From: Bryum argenteum
Lineage: Eukaryota; Streptophyta; Bryopsida; Bryales; Bryaceae
Direction of reading: 5' to 3'
NCBI GenBank assembly: GCA_037043015.1
Contig: CM073324.1
Coordinates: 13,785,013-13,849,012 of the forward strand
Length of the DNA: 64,000 bases
A model generated the notes under the pieces. The model saw only the letters and a list, made by a program, of their open reading frames with translations, had not been told where the DNA came from and ran no database searches. Shown here piece by piece: positions 25,295 through 36,876 of the stretch (its first letter is position 1; each line of letters begins with the position of its first letter). A program made the translations under genes and the position numbers.

Positions 25295-25798
25295 TAAGGG
25301 TCCCTTTACAGTTTACACTATGTACCAAGAGCCATGACCAAGAAAATTAAAATCATTATCACGGTCATGGTTCTTGGCCAAGAGTCGTGACCATGATAAA
25401 TCAAAACTGAATTTTTGATGGGCTTGGTCACTTTTGTAGTGTAAAGTGGATTTGAACCTGGACGAGTTTAAGCTCAATTCTCTGCTGTAAAGCCTCATCA
25501 TTCTTTCTTTTACTCTCCACTTTTTTCCTCCTTTCTCATTGAATAAATGAACTTTAGCTAGCCAATCAATGATTTTTGAGCCTCATGGTCTCCTTGATTG
25601 TAGTTGAGTCAAGGCCATGAAAGCATTATCTATTATGAAAAATTTAGCATACTTTGAGGACCTCAAAGTTAGTGGTGGTTTTCCCTTTCTTCAAGGGAGT
25701 GTAAAGTCAAATGGGACAAAGAGCACCTTACTCTCCAATCACAAGTTTTTAGAAGGTAGTCGTCAATCATCATGGTCCATAGTGTAAAGCGACCCTAA
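25295..25798. mobile_element. TAAGGGTC-terminal MITE, copy 1
   Basis: The termini are TAAGGGTCCCTTTACA and, at the right, TGTAAAGCGACCCTAA, an imperfect inverted repeat. The whole 504 bp aligns with 49,765-50,280, including GAGCCATGACCA, TTTTTGAGCCTCATGGTCTC and CATGGTCCATAGTGT. Target duplication unclear. Confidence 0.7.
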
Positions 25799-26242
25799 GA
25801 TGCTTGATTGGACTCTAACATCCCCAATTTTGTAAAAATGACGTTATCTAACTAAAATGGCACGTCCCAATGTTTTGGACGGCAATCCAAAAACACCTGA
25901 CCTTACAGATTTTGTTAGTGATATCACAATATATGAATGATATTATATGAACATAAGTAATTTTAGAGTAAAAGCGATATATCATAGAACACACTGTCAT
26001 GTAGGCATACAATTGCAAGGTTTGGTATGAAAAAATGACACCTGGCATAGTGTCATTTTAAGAGAATTGAGGTTTAAGCTTTTCGTTGCTCTAATTTCTC
26101 GAATCCAATGATGCTCCTCAATATTGGGAGATTATGAAATCAAAGAGAAAAGAACTTACTCTATAAAGTAAAAAGGTTTTTTTGAGACACTGTCTCTTAC
26201 AACAAACTATTGTAATAAACAGACTAACTTGTTTAGTTCAAT
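25799..26242. other. Intergenic, nothing recognisable
   Basis: No supported feature between two MITEs. Confidence 0.4.
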
Positions 26243-26682
26243 TTAACCCTTAAGTGCCCACGGTGTCGTTTTTCGAAATTTTGGATGTAAGGCTCCGTCT
26301 TTGGTGCACAATTCCACTTTCATCCCATCGATTTTTCATCCGCCGTTTTTTTTGCTCAACTCCTCGGTGGGTTTACTCTACTCCCTCCTTGGATAAATAG
26401 CAAAAACCTTGATCCTCAATTTGTGAGAGTGAGCGAAAGAGATTTTTCATGAAAGTTTTGGTGGTGTGATCTTCACCCCTTTTTTGCATGGATCTTGAAA
26501 TCCATACCTCCAAATGGCATGCAACTAAGAGGTCATACTAATTGCCATGCTCCAAAGAAGATCCTACGGTTGGATTTTCCACTTTCATCTTTTATTTGTT
26601 TTTACGCAGTTTTGAAAAAATCAGCATTATTACCAATTGTTAGGAGCTTTACCCCCCCCCCCCTTGGGCGTTTAGGGGTTAA
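26243..26682. mobile_element. TTAA-flanked MITE, copy at 26.2 kb
   Basis: TTAA lies at 26243-26246 and 26679-26682. The left end is CCCTTAAGTGCCCA and the right end TGGGCGTTTAGGGG. Inside is GATCCTACGGTTGGAT, shared with the copy at 40 kb. A C-homopolymer (26651-26663) lies just inside the right end. Confidence 0.7.
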
Positions 26683-27727
26683 ATAATTTCTCTCTTACAA
26701 AATAACTATATTGTACATTGTTACATGGCTATATTCTTTGAACCAATACTTTTCCAAGTCTCATTTTACTTTGAAATTGTTGCAAGCAAAAGAGGGGTGC
26801 AGAATACAACAAAATACTATGTACACAAAGTAGCATTCTAAGTCCCAAGAACCTCATAATTTTTGGATTTAACAAATATGGCTTTTTCTAGTCACTGTTA
26901 CCATCTGTTCACAAAAGCTACTTCAGGTTCTTTCACTACCCTTGATTGATACTCCAAATAATGTAAGTAGCATAGCAAGAAACTAATATATCTGCTGCTT
27001 GATGTGCCAATCAATAAAAAGTGCATCAATTGTCACCAAAAGCAGAGTTAGAACTCCAATATAGTAGAGTGATCTAAAATGAAGCACGCCCACAACACAC
27101 TTTAGGGTACCATTTCAGGAATACCTATATTTCCAACTTCAAAAACTTATAACTCATTGTAAAAGAGTCTAAAAATGATAATTTCACTTGCTATAGTTTT
27201 ATACTAATCATCCCCATGCACAAAAATCCCTTGCACGGCCGCACGGGTAACATCCGTGTAGATTTCCCGTGCTGAAAATTGCACCAGTATTGGCCACCTT
27301 ACTACAAAGCCGATTCACCAAAAATACAAATTACTCTCGAGTGCTTGGTACCCAATAGACGCCTTTACTTGTGCAGAACTTTTCAAATCAACCCCTAAAC
27401 GTCTCATGGGGATAGTAGATACGGTGCTGCATAAGTCGCATTTGCTACCAACAAGAAGCTTGCTTGAAATTAAAAATTTAACAGCTCACTAGAATAGCGT
27501 AAATTTATATTCCAACTTCTCCGTTGAGATCAAACCCGATAAAGGTGTGGATCCATTTCAAATACAAGGAAAATACATTGTATTCTACTGGCAGCAAAGG
27601 CACTTTGAGACGTGTTTGGGTTAATGGGGGTAATGTACTGTACATCACTATCTCCCAAAATCTCAGTGAGGCCGTGGTGGGCGGGTTGCAAATTGCGCCT
27701 AAAAATGTGGAGGGGTATGGGAGGGGT
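26683..27727. other. Intergenic with a dispersed repeat
   Basis: About 27,120-27,235 is the inverted partner of 20,065-20,180. No gene seen. Confidence 0.4.
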
Positions 27728-27735
27728 CTACTGGA

Positions 27736-27842
27736 GGGTCTTGGGGCAGGGGGTCTTGGGGCAGGAGGTCTTGGGGCAGGAGGTCTTGGGGCAGGAGGTA
27801 TTGGGGCACGAGGTCTTGGGGCAGGGGGTCTTGGGGGAGGAA
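27736..27842 (+). repeat. 15-bp G-rich minisatellite
   Basis: About seven copies of a GGTCTTGGGGCAGGA-like unit. It keeps long frames open on both strands (Gly-Leu-Gly-Ala-Gly on +, Pro-rich on -), which I do not regard as genes. Confidence 0.85.
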
Positions 27843-29327
27843 TTTGTCCCATATCATTTGTTGCTACTTCCGCCCCTGAAAATGTACAAAAGGGCTGGGC
27901 CGCTCAAGGTTCTCGTCAGAGTAAAAAACGTACGAAATGAAGCGTATTCATGGGCCCATGTGGCACCCCCTTAAGGGTGTCCATGTGGCAAGAAAGACCA
28001 ATAGGTTAATTAATGCTGCTGCATAGCAGCATCACAACTGGTGCCTGGCTCAGGCAATCAAGTCATGCAGGCATCACATTCCTTCTGTTGAATTACTGAC
28101 TTTTAATGACTATCTGTACAAATACACTGAGCGTTGCCCATTCATTGTTGTACAAAGCTGATATCTGAAATATAGCCTCAAATATCTGATGTACTTCGTG
28201 CTTGCATGTATCCCCTTATCTTCAGAAATTTCCTTTCTCTCATAATACAGATCAAATTCATCTCGTAACATTATCTTTGGTTCGTAACCAACCCATATGC
28301 AACTACCCATCGCGTAAAATCTGATAATGTAGAAACAATATCATGTAACTAGTATGCTATTCTGCGAGTGCCCTTTCTATGTGTACCTTAAGAATAGAAT
28401 ACTGCATGATCATGGGCTTAAAGTTGTAATGTAAGGACACCAAAGTAACACCAATTTCAAGAACTTCAACTTGAAAAAAATGTGTGGTTTGCATAAGAAC
28501 ATGACCCACTCTTTTTAGATTGTGATGTAATGGGGTACATGCTATGCACAATTTGGTACTTCTACCTTCGGTCCTTAGTCCTTACAGGCAACAGCTTGGC
28601 ATGAGATATATCTTCGACAAATAACAAGCAATAGAGCTCCACGTGGAATAAGAGTGATGGAAGACAACCGATTGATAGACAAGTGGTTAGCAAGTACTTA
28701 CACACACCGTACTCGCTCGATCAAAACATTCGAGTTAGTGGATCAGGAGAATTTGTCCTTGCCAAGTTGTGATAGCATGTACACGAGGTTCACAAAAAAA
28801 TAATCGACTCCGAAAATTAGTTCATGAGGTTCATATTAATTTACGCTTGTTTTGCGAGAAGAATTAGTTCTAGCCACAAATGTCATATCTTCCGCTACGG
28901 AAGTGATCCTTCTTAGGTCCCCACCATTAACTCCGGTTCTTTTGGAGCTCAAAAACCAAAAATTGTGATCTTCAACCCCTTTGTACAAATGGAGGTATGC
29001 ATGAAATATTAGTACTTCAAGATGTAGGATCTTGATCAAGCTAAGTATTATTACACTTGCCATGCTAAATCTCAATAGTTGAATGTTTACCATTTATGAG
29101 ATTATATTGTTCGAAGTTGATGCAAAGTTGCTGAAACCGAAACTGCAATTAATACCCATTTCTAGATTTGAGAATCTTTAGGGGTTGAAAGTAGCAGGTT
29201 TACAATCTAGAATTCTTTCTGTCCCTTGACTATAAGAAAAGAAAATGAGCCTCTAACTAGTCAAGCAAGCTCAAATTTTCAAACTCAATTGAATTAAATT
29301 TAAAAGCTTCATTGTCATTCTTGTCAC
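27843..29327. other. Intergenic, nothing recognisable
   Basis: Short frames only, no known domain. Confidence 0.45.
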
Positions 29328-29540
29328 CACTACTAGAATTTGACCCCATTTGTTGCGTTTTTGTTTTCATCTAAGCCACATTTGGGGAGTAGCTTAAACT
29401 TCGTCGCAACACATTTCTCCTACAACGTAGTTTCAAAAGCTACATCTCAACAAAAAGATGTTAAAACGTAATTTAAACTACTCCCCAAACGTGGCTTTTA
29501 TGAAAACACAAAGGTGGCATATGAGGTCAAATTCTAGTAG
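29328..29540. mobile_element. Foldback MITE with CTACTAGAATTTGACC termini
   Basis: CTACTAGAATTTGACC (29330-29345) is complementary to GGTCAAATTCTAGTAG (29525-29540). The pairing continues inside through GTTTTCAT/ATGAAAAC, GCCACATTTGGGGAGTAG and its partner CTACTCCCCAAACGTGGC. The left end reads CACTACTAGAA, like CACTA/En-Spm termini, but the right end lacks the matching TG. Confidence 0.65.
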
Positions 29541-29975
29541 ATAATAACCACGCCAATCTAATATACAATCATTATGATATGTTTCATTGACACTGGCACT
29601 TTCCAACATACTTTTTTGGCACGAAAGTGTTACAACACACCTTGTACGTACATGACAACAATATCAACATGGCTGCCGTGCATTGATAGCATATTGAAGA
29701 CAAACCACTAGGGATTTAGAACACTTTCATTCAAAATGTCAAATTTTGGTATATAGCTCATTCAATTAGAGGTCAAATAAATACTTAGTTCCTGTGATTT
29801 ATTGGAGTTTATCCTTGATTCTTACCCTTGTTATTCTAATGAGGTGTTGTGCAGTACACACCATGAGGTTGTGGCAATCCATGACATTGAGGTCTTCTTC
29901 TCCGCATGTAGGGCGAGCCAACTGGCTGAACCATATTGCCGAATTGGCATGCATTACCCTGCAGCTTCTTTAGGG

Positions 29976-30324
29976 TTAACCCTTAAACGCCCATGGGTTC
30001 TGAAATGGGCAGCCCAAAATTGAATCACAACATCTTTTGGACTTGGGCATCATGAATAGTGCACTTTTTGAACTTGGGCATCATGAGTGAACCAATCAAT
30101 GATAAGCTTGCAACCTCCTACAAGGTTATGCACAACCCCAACCTACTTACCACAATCCTTTCAAAGCCCAAAATCACTCATACGAATTGTGATTTAAATT
30201 GTAAAATTTCACTATTTGAATACATCACAAGAGGGTGACCAGTTTGACATCAAAATATAAGTGAAAAGTCAGTTAAGTGAGAGCTACAGAGCCCCTCGGG
30301 CTCTCTTGTGCGTTTAAGGGTTAA
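29976..30324. mobile_element. TTAA-flanked MITE, copy at 30 kb
   Basis: TTAA lies at 29976-29979 and 30321-30324. The ends are CCCTTAAACGCCCA and TGTGCGTTTAAGGG, complementary at 13 of 14 positions. The right 150 bp aligns with 49,467-49,618 (GTGACCAG(T/C)TTGACATC, AGCCCCTCGGGCT). Confidence 0.78.
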
Positions 30325-30819
30325 AGAACTCTTAGGTAGAGTGTCCTAAAAGCGCCACCTTAAGAGATATGACCTATTTTTAGCACTAGTAAATTCAAAA
30401 TAAAATTATGACCACATTCGAAATAGGTTTTCGGGAGGATTGCAAAAATTTGCAACATGTAATTCGCATTTGTGAATTTTATACAAAATTTCAAAGTGCT
30501 AAGTAAGATTTGACCCAAGTGCGTTATATACAAATGAGGTACATCTGTATCTTCACAATCTAAAAATGAGGGTAGATCGCTTTTGGGTCGTGTGGCGCTT
30601 TTAGGATTGCCTACCATATATCCAATTGGGTATATGGTCTGCGAATCGGCAAGCCTGACCAAATATTGGCTGGCTGAATGGGGGTCCACCTTAGCTCCTG
30701 CTTCTGCTTAGAAGAAGGGCTCAAAAATTTCCCGAATTGGACATACGATCCTTTCCTTTAGCTGGCTGCCAGATCCTTCAGTGGTCCTGCACTTGGCAAT
30801 TCCATGCAAAAGGTGATTA
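30325..30819. other. Intergenic, nothing recognisable
   Basis: Contains only short minus-strand frames without domains. Confidence 0.4.
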
Positions 30820-31149
30820 GTTTCTGGCAAGGTTGTCATATCGGGCGTGTTGAGGCAATCGGGCGGACAAAACGGACGTACGAGTTGTCCCGGACGGACG
30901 GGCGTGCCCGCCCACCTTGATAGTAGGAGGCGTGTAATTTTTTCATGGGTAAGAAACTTTGCAGTAAAAAGCCACGTAGGATGTGACGTGTAAGTCCATC
31001 GTGGCGACGGGGCGGGTGAAAGTGTGCCATGGCGGGTGAACTTTTGTTAGGGCGGGTGAACTTTTTAGGGGACGAGTGAACTTTAGAGGGGGCGGGTGAA
31101 CTTTTGAGGGGCGGGTTACATTGGTGGCGGGGCGGGTGAGGGGAGGGGC

Positions 31150-31465
31150 GGATGAGGGGTCGAAGGGGCGGGGGGGGGGGGGGAAAGGGCGGCGGGGGGG
31201 GGGGTAGGGGAGGGGGGGGGAGGAAGGGGGTAGAGGGAGGGATAGGGGGGTAGAGGGAGGGATAAGGGGGGGTAGAGGGAGGGATAGGGGGGGTAGAGGG
31301 AGGGATAAGGGGGGGTAGAGGGAGGGATAGGGGGGGTAGAGGGAGGGATAAGGGGGGGGGGGTAGAGGGAGGGATAAGGGGGGGTAGGGGGATGGATAAG
31401 GGGGGGTAGGGGGATGGATAAGGGGGGGGTAGGGGGAGGGATAAGGGTGAGGGAGGTGGGATAGG
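31150..31465 (+). repeat. G-rich minisatellite (GGGGGGTAGAGGGAGGGATA-like)
   Basis: Repeated 20-23-bp units of GGGGGGTAGAGGGAGGGATA type, with many runs of three or more G, so quadruplex formation is plausible on the + strand. Confidence 0.9.
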
Positions 31466-31536
31466 AGAGGGGGTAAGGAGGGTTGCTCCGTTTTTAAATT
31501 TTTTTAAAAATTTTTAAAATTTTATTAAATAAAATG

Positions 31537-32218
31537 TTATTTGAAGAGGAATGAAATAAACATAATACTACCCACCACTATATTCTCTAGTCTTAATATA
31601 AATAGTGATCGTAAAATAAAATATATGATAAAACCATTAGGATGATAAATTTATTTGTACTATAGTATTGGGAAGAAGAATGAAATCCAAACATAATACT
31701 ACCCACCACTATATTCTTTAGTCTTAATATAAATAGTAAGCGTACAATCAAATATATGGTTAAACCATTATGATGATAAATTTATTTGTAATATAGTATT
31801 GGGAAGAAGAATGAAATCCAAACATAATACTACCCACCACTATATTCTCTAGTCTTAATATAAATAGTGATCGTAAAATCAAATATATGATAAAACCATT
31901 AGGATGATAAATTTATTTGTACTATAGTATTGGGAAGAAGAATGAAATCCAAACATAATACTACCCACCACTATATTCTTTAGTCTTAATATAAATAGTA
32001 AGCGTACAATCAAATATATGGTTAAACCATTATGATGATAAATTTATTTGTAATATAGTATTGGGAAGAAGAATGAAATCCAAACATAATACTACCCACC
32101 ACTATATTCTTTAGTCTTAATATAAATAGTAAGCGTACAATCAAATATATGGTTAAACCATTAGGATGATAAATTTATTTGTAATATAGTATTGGGAAGA
32201 AGAATGAAATAAACATAA
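31537..32218. repeat. 131-bp satellite, about five copies
   Basis: ACTACCCACCACTATATTCT starts at about 31,568, 31,698, 31,829, 31,960 and 32,091, a spacing of 130-131 bp. Two subtypes (TTCTCTAG...GTGATCG and TTCTTTAG...GTAAGCG) alternate 1-2-1-2-2. Confidence 0.92.
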
Positions 32219-32430
32219 TAGAATGTGGGATTGGAGAGAAAGAGCACACATTTTAAGAAGATTATTTTTTTGGGGATGTGGTAGCTCGACTTTGAAATGG
32301 AGGGGGGAATTGGTTTGTAGTGGGGCAAATTTGAATAAGAGAGGGAAGTACGGAAACTTCAATTCTCTCTTTTCTTGGATCCCCCCTTGGCTCCTTCTTC
32401 CACCTACCGGGTATTTTTAAGGTAATGAAG

Positions 32431-32494
32431 TCCAAACATTCCTCACTAAAGCCGGGATTTGGAGTATCCCGGATATAGTGGGGGAATGTTTGGA
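32431..32494. repeat. 64-nt imperfect palindrome, copy 1
   Basis: TCCAAACATTCC at the left pairs with GGAATGTTTGGA at the right, with CCGGGAT/ATCCCGG as an inner stem. The copy at 33,125 is nearly identical and shares its right flank as well. Confidence 0.85.
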
Positions 32495-32519
32495 TTTCCA
32501 ATGATTGGATTGACCATTC

Positions 32520-33020
32520 CACTCCTCTTCCACTCCTCTTCCACTCCTCTTCCACTTCCTCCCCTTCTCTCCTCTTCCCTCCCCTTCTCTCCCCACTCCT
32601 CCCTTTCTTTTCTTCTCCTCCCCCTCACCCGCCCCCTCATCATCACCCCCGCCCCTCATCCTCACCCCCTCCACCCCCCCCTCTCACCCTCACCCCCCCT
32701 CACCCCACCCTCATCCTCACCCCCCTACCCCCTCCCCCTCACTCCCCTCACTCCTCCTTATCTCCTCCGTCCTACCCCCCCCCCGTTACCCGCCCTACCC
32801 CCCCTGCACCCGCCCTACCCCCCGTTACCCGCCCTACCCGCCCTACCCCCCGTTACCCGCCCCTACCCCCTCACCCGCCGCCCTATCCCCCTTCCCGCCC
32901 TATCCCCCTGCAGTCCGCCCTACCCCCTCCTCCTACTCCCCTACCCCCGGCACCCGCCCTACCCCCCCCGTAACCCGCCCCCTCCCGTAACCCGCCTCCC
33001 CCCGTAACCCGCCTCTCTCT
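32520..33020. repeat. C/T-rich low-complexity tract
   Basis: CCCGCCCTACCCCCCGTTA-like text without a fixed period. The long open frame across it (Pro/Leu-rich) is a composition artefact. Confidence 0.85.
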
Positions 33021-33124
33021 CTCACCCACCCCACGTAGTTTTTTGAAAATTTTTCAAAGGTTTTTGTCATCTCTCTCACCAATCTTATGTTTTGCAAACA
33101 AGCACCATTAATGGGATAAGCAAA

Positions 33125-33188
33125 TCCAAACATTCCCTCATTAAAGCCGGGATTTGGAGTATCCCGGATATAGTGGGGAATGTTTGGA
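33125..33188. repeat. 64-nt imperfect palindrome, copy 2
   Basis: Same arms and inner stem as the copy at 32,431. About 115 bp including the right flank is duplicated inside the same element. Confidence 0.85.
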
Positions 33189-33663
33189 TTTCCAATGATT
33201 GGATTGACCATCATTCCACTCCTCTTCCACTTCCTCCCCTTCTCTCCTCTTCCTCCCCCTTCTCTTCCCACTCCTCCCTTTCTTTTCTTCTCCTCCCCTC
33301 TCCACCCCCCCACCCGCCCCCCACCCTCACCCCCTCACCCCATCACTTCCCCTCTCTCCCCCTCACTTTGGATTGACATCCGCTACCGGTATGTTTAATT
33401 TTTTATTGTCCTATCATGTTCATAAGATACTTATTAGTTGTTACAAGATTTAAAATAATTTTTTCTCCCTCTTAACTATTTATCAAGCTAACCATACAAT
33501 GACACCATGATAATTAGCATTCACATGATCATATGATTATAAACACATGCATAGAGTGTGCCAACAAGTTTGCAAAAGAAAAGCATATGTATTTCAGTAG
33601 TGTTGAACGATATAGAAAAAGAGAAGTATATCTTGGTTGCTACACAACTACGAAAATCTACAA

Positions 33664-34181
33664 TTAGTTCTCGTCCATTGCTGCACCGCTTGGGCCGGCC
33701 TCGGCATCATTCGTACCCTCCGGCAAATCTTCACCCCCGCCCAATCGAGTCCTCCTCGCAGGCCCGTCTTCTTCAAGAATTTCCCTCAGGAATTGCGATT
33801 GTTGCATGGCTCGAAGCATGCGTCCGGTTTGGGGACTATGTTGTTCCATCAGAAAATCAATGCTTCGATGGTTCAAAATGTCTCTCCATTCGGATTCATC
33901 CGTTGCCCACTTCATCTCGTAATGGCGTGAGGAATGCTCTTCCGACGAATACATCATTCCATCCGACTTCCATCTTAGCCCTTCTGGATGAATCCCAAAT
34001 CGAAACTCCTTGTGCGCTTCGTCCCAATACCCGTTGTAAACTTGGTAGAAGAAGTTTCGCTTGCCATTGGCATTTGAGACATTTGATGGAATTAAATGAT
34101 GGCACGCCCTCGTAATTGCCTCCGGATCCCTTTCCCACCCGAATTCAGGCGACCAACCGCTTCTCTATAGAAGTGCAAGAC
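33664..34181 (-). pseudogene. Decayed coding fragment inside the hAT-like element (unrecognised)
   Basis: Reading minus from about 34,181, one frame runs CLALL then a TAG, then PEFGWERDPEAITRACHH, RNFFYQVYNGYWDEAHK, FGIHPEGLRWKSDG, MMYSSEEHSSRHYEMKW, WRDILNHRSIDFL and ends at the stop just before 33,664. The composition is protein-like and unlike the surrounding arrays. It has no domain I recognise. It may be a captured host gene fragment or a relic of an element-encoded protein. The in-frame TAG at about 34,166 argues against function. Confidence 0.45.
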
Positions 34182-34619
34182 AATTTCCAACTCCATACCA
34201 AGTCTTCTCCCCATTTCCCTTTGTGATCTTTTGCATTGGTTTCATTATACTCCCAATGCGGTGGCATGTAATCCAGCTACTTAGTTTAATTGGAAAAGTA
34301 TCCATTTAATTGGACCATGCCCATGTGTTGTTTCCGTAATTCAGCTACTTAGTTTAGCGGTCTCCAAAGTTAGCGTGTGCCTATTGTATGTAGAAGGATT
34401 GCATGGATAATTACAATACTATATGTACTTCCAATTGTGCACATACATATAATATACGCAAAGAACTTCTCTTATTCGATGCATTTGTACATCTTCGTAT
34501 GACATATTTAATTGCATTGTTTTGAGTTGGGTGCACATATTTATTGGTTCCATACCTTGCCAAATACCACTCAACCTATGCATGAATCGGTTTGTAAATA
34601 CCACGAAAAAAAATATTTA

Positions 34620-34946
34620 AAAAAATCAAAAAAATATTTTAAAAAAAATTAAACAAAAAGTTCAAAAAAAATTTAAAAAATAAAAAAAATAAAGAACGCC
34701 ACCCCCCCTTACCCCCCTACCCCCCTTAACCCCTCTCCTAACCCCTCTACCCCCCCTTCCCTCTCTACTCTCGCCCCTAACCTCCTCCCCTCCCCCGCCC
34801 CTAAAAAAAAAAAATTAAAAAAAGTTTTTTAAAAAAAAAAGTAAAAAAAAATTTAAAAATATATCAAACCCCCTTATCCCCCTACCCCCTACCCCTCTAA
34901 CCCGCTCCCTAACCCCCCCCGCTACCCCCGCTACCCCCACCCCGCT

Positions 34947-34982
<36 letters not shown>

Positions 34983-35040
34983 TCCCTCCTCCCCCCCCCT
35001 GCCCCCACCCCGCCTAACCCCTTTCACCCGCCCGCCCTCG
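34620..35040. repeat. A-rich and C-rich homopolymer-like tracts
   Basis: Poly-A-like runs, then C-rich text including an uninterrupted C run near 34,950-34,980. Open frames here are compositional. Confidence 0.9.
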
Positions 35041-35249
35041 TCCTCCCCTCGTGGCGCGTACGTGGCGTGTATGTGGCGGCCAAGTGGCTTGGTTTTTACC
35101 GAAACCCTTGCCACGTCCTCGTTTTTTTACCTAAATTAAAAGTCAACAGAGGTTTGACCGTATCGGGCGAGCGGGAGCTCTATCGGACGGACAAGGCGGA
35201 CGGACGGGCGGGCGGCGTGCCCGCCCGGTATGACAACATTGGTTTCTGG

Positions 35250-35820
35250 GCCCCAAGAGATCCATCCAGAACATTCTTTTAATTTTCTTTTAAATGACGT
35301 ACATGGAATGTTTCATCAACAGCAGATCATTCATCTTAAGTTTCCTTTGCTTTCTTTTGACACCATCAACTGATTAAGGCCTGCAACTTGTGATTGAGAA
35401 AGGATTTGGCATGGCATGTACAAGTCTTAGGTTGAAAGTGTAAGTACACATTTTAAAATCTCAAAATTGTTGGTGTGTGGGTTATTTGACTAGTAAACAA
35501 CACTAGCGCATGCGTGGTTTAAGTATACGAGAAGTGGACTTCAGCTTAAGCTCAAATTTATTCATGAAAAAAAATTCATGAATACCTAGTTTTGATATTA
35601 TATGCTTGGCTTGCAATGCTTGAAAACCTAAAACAAAAACTGCTTTCACTAAAATACATGCCATAAATTCGCACCATATTGTATTGCCAAAACTTCAAAT
35701 TTATTCAATATGGTATAAATTTGTTTTTACCACACAAACTAGACTTTACTTGGTATCTTACCCAAAAAATTTGATTAAGAATGAACTTTGTTGTAGAAGT
35801 TAAAATGGCTCTTCAAAATG
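35250..35820. other. Intergenic, nothing recognisable
   Basis: AT-rich, no supported feature. Confidence 0.4.
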
Positions 35821-36167
35821 TTAACCCCTAAGCTACAGTGAAGCTCTACAAGTGACTACCAAACGACCATATCTGAATCTATGAACAAAGGTTTTTCAAA
35901 TTGATTGTGGAAAATCCAACCGCACGATCTTTCTTATAATCTATCTAATCAGTCTACCTATCAATTCATATCAAATTTCACCATATGAATCTTAAGAAAT
36001 TTTCAAAGTCTTCAAAATTCTAGTTTTTGCAAAAACTAACATATTTTAAACCACAATGTGGTTGATTGTTCTTGACTTTTAGGGTTGACCCGCCTTAAAC
36101 GCCCAACTTCTCTCAAAATACACTCAAAAACAAGCCCGAGGGACATGCGCGCGCGTTTAAGAGTTAA
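35821..36167. mobile_element. Two abutting TTAA-type MITE copies
   Basis: The first runs from TTAA 35821-35824 with CCCCTAAG to AGGG followed by TTGA (36085-36088). It contains AAAATCCAACCGCACGATC, the reverse of the core shared by the 26- and 40-kb copies. The second is a 75-bp remnant, CCCGCCTTAAACGCCCAA to GCGTTTAAGAG, ending at TTAA 36164-36167. They share the mutated TTGA. Confidence 0.6.
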
Positions 36168-36876
36168 ATTTCAACATGCTACGCCTGCAAGTGTTCATTT
36201 TTTTTTTTACAAGAATAAAAGGTTTGGACTTTCACCGCTTCCCTTAAAAGTAATTGCGCTCCACTTGTTACTCTGCTCACATTAGAGTTATCCGTAAAGA
36301 AGGTTCAAACTGTGGTTTTACCCTTAGTTTTAGAAAACTAAGGGTTGCCAAGCCTTGCTTACTAATTCTTAATTGTCCTAACATTAGTACAAATGAAAAA
36401 CTAGTTTTACAGTTAATTTTAGGCTAAAATGAGTTTTGGGTGAGTTTGTTTGAACACCAAGCCGTAAGTTAAGGAGCCGTAACTTAAGGAGGAATCAAAG
36501 GAGGAAAACATGGGAGGGGAATGAGAGGTGACCTCCCTCCTCTCAATAAATTGTCTCTCTTTTCTTCTTTCTCCCTCTCTTAGTTTTGCATCTGTGTTGT
36601 GATAAATCCAAAAACTTAGTTTTGCATTTGTGTTGAATCTAGGAAGTTAGTTGTGTTAGATCTAAAAACTTGGTTTTGCATTCGTGTTGGTTTTGCATTT
36701 GTGTTGGTGTTTGATCTAAAAATTAGATTTTGCATTAGTGTTTGATCTAAAAACTTGATTTTGCATCTGTGTTTGATCTAAAATCTTGGTTTTACATCTC
36801 TCTTAGATCTTGGTTTTGCATTTGTGTTAGATCTAAAAACTTTGTTTTGCTACTGTTAGTGCGTGTTAAATCTAGG

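Larger units (their letters stand above)
30828..35241. mobile_element. hAT-like non-autonomous element, 4.4 kb, carrying satellite and G/C-rich arrays
   Basis: An 8-bp duplication GTTTCTGG flanks it (30820-30827 and 35242-35249). The termini are CAAGGTTGTCATATCGGGCG and, reversed from the right, CAATGTTGTCATACCGGGCG. An 8-bp duplication with CA-starting short inverted repeats fits the hAT superfamily. Inside are G-rich arrays (about 31,150-31,460), a 131-bp satellite (31,537-32,218), C-rich tracts (about 32,520-33,020), two copies of a 64-nt palindrome, a decayed minus-strand coding fragment and further C-rich and A-rich runs. No hAT transposase is visible, so mobilisation would have been in trans. 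Confidence 0.7.

Noticed and set aside
27524..27974. Overlapping Gly-rich and Pro-rich frames around the 15-bp minisatellite
   Set aside because: The period is a multiple of three, so frames stay open on both strands; the flanks do not look coding.
31150..31465. CRISPR-like or telomeric array
   Set aside because: Units are contiguous G-rich minisatellite without spacers, and the unit is not TTTAGGG; this is a eukaryotic nuclear context.
32459..33007. 182-codon Pro/Leu-rich frame and its minus-strand counterparts
   Set aside because: Produced by C/T-rich low-complexity DNA that lacks stops; no protein-like composition.
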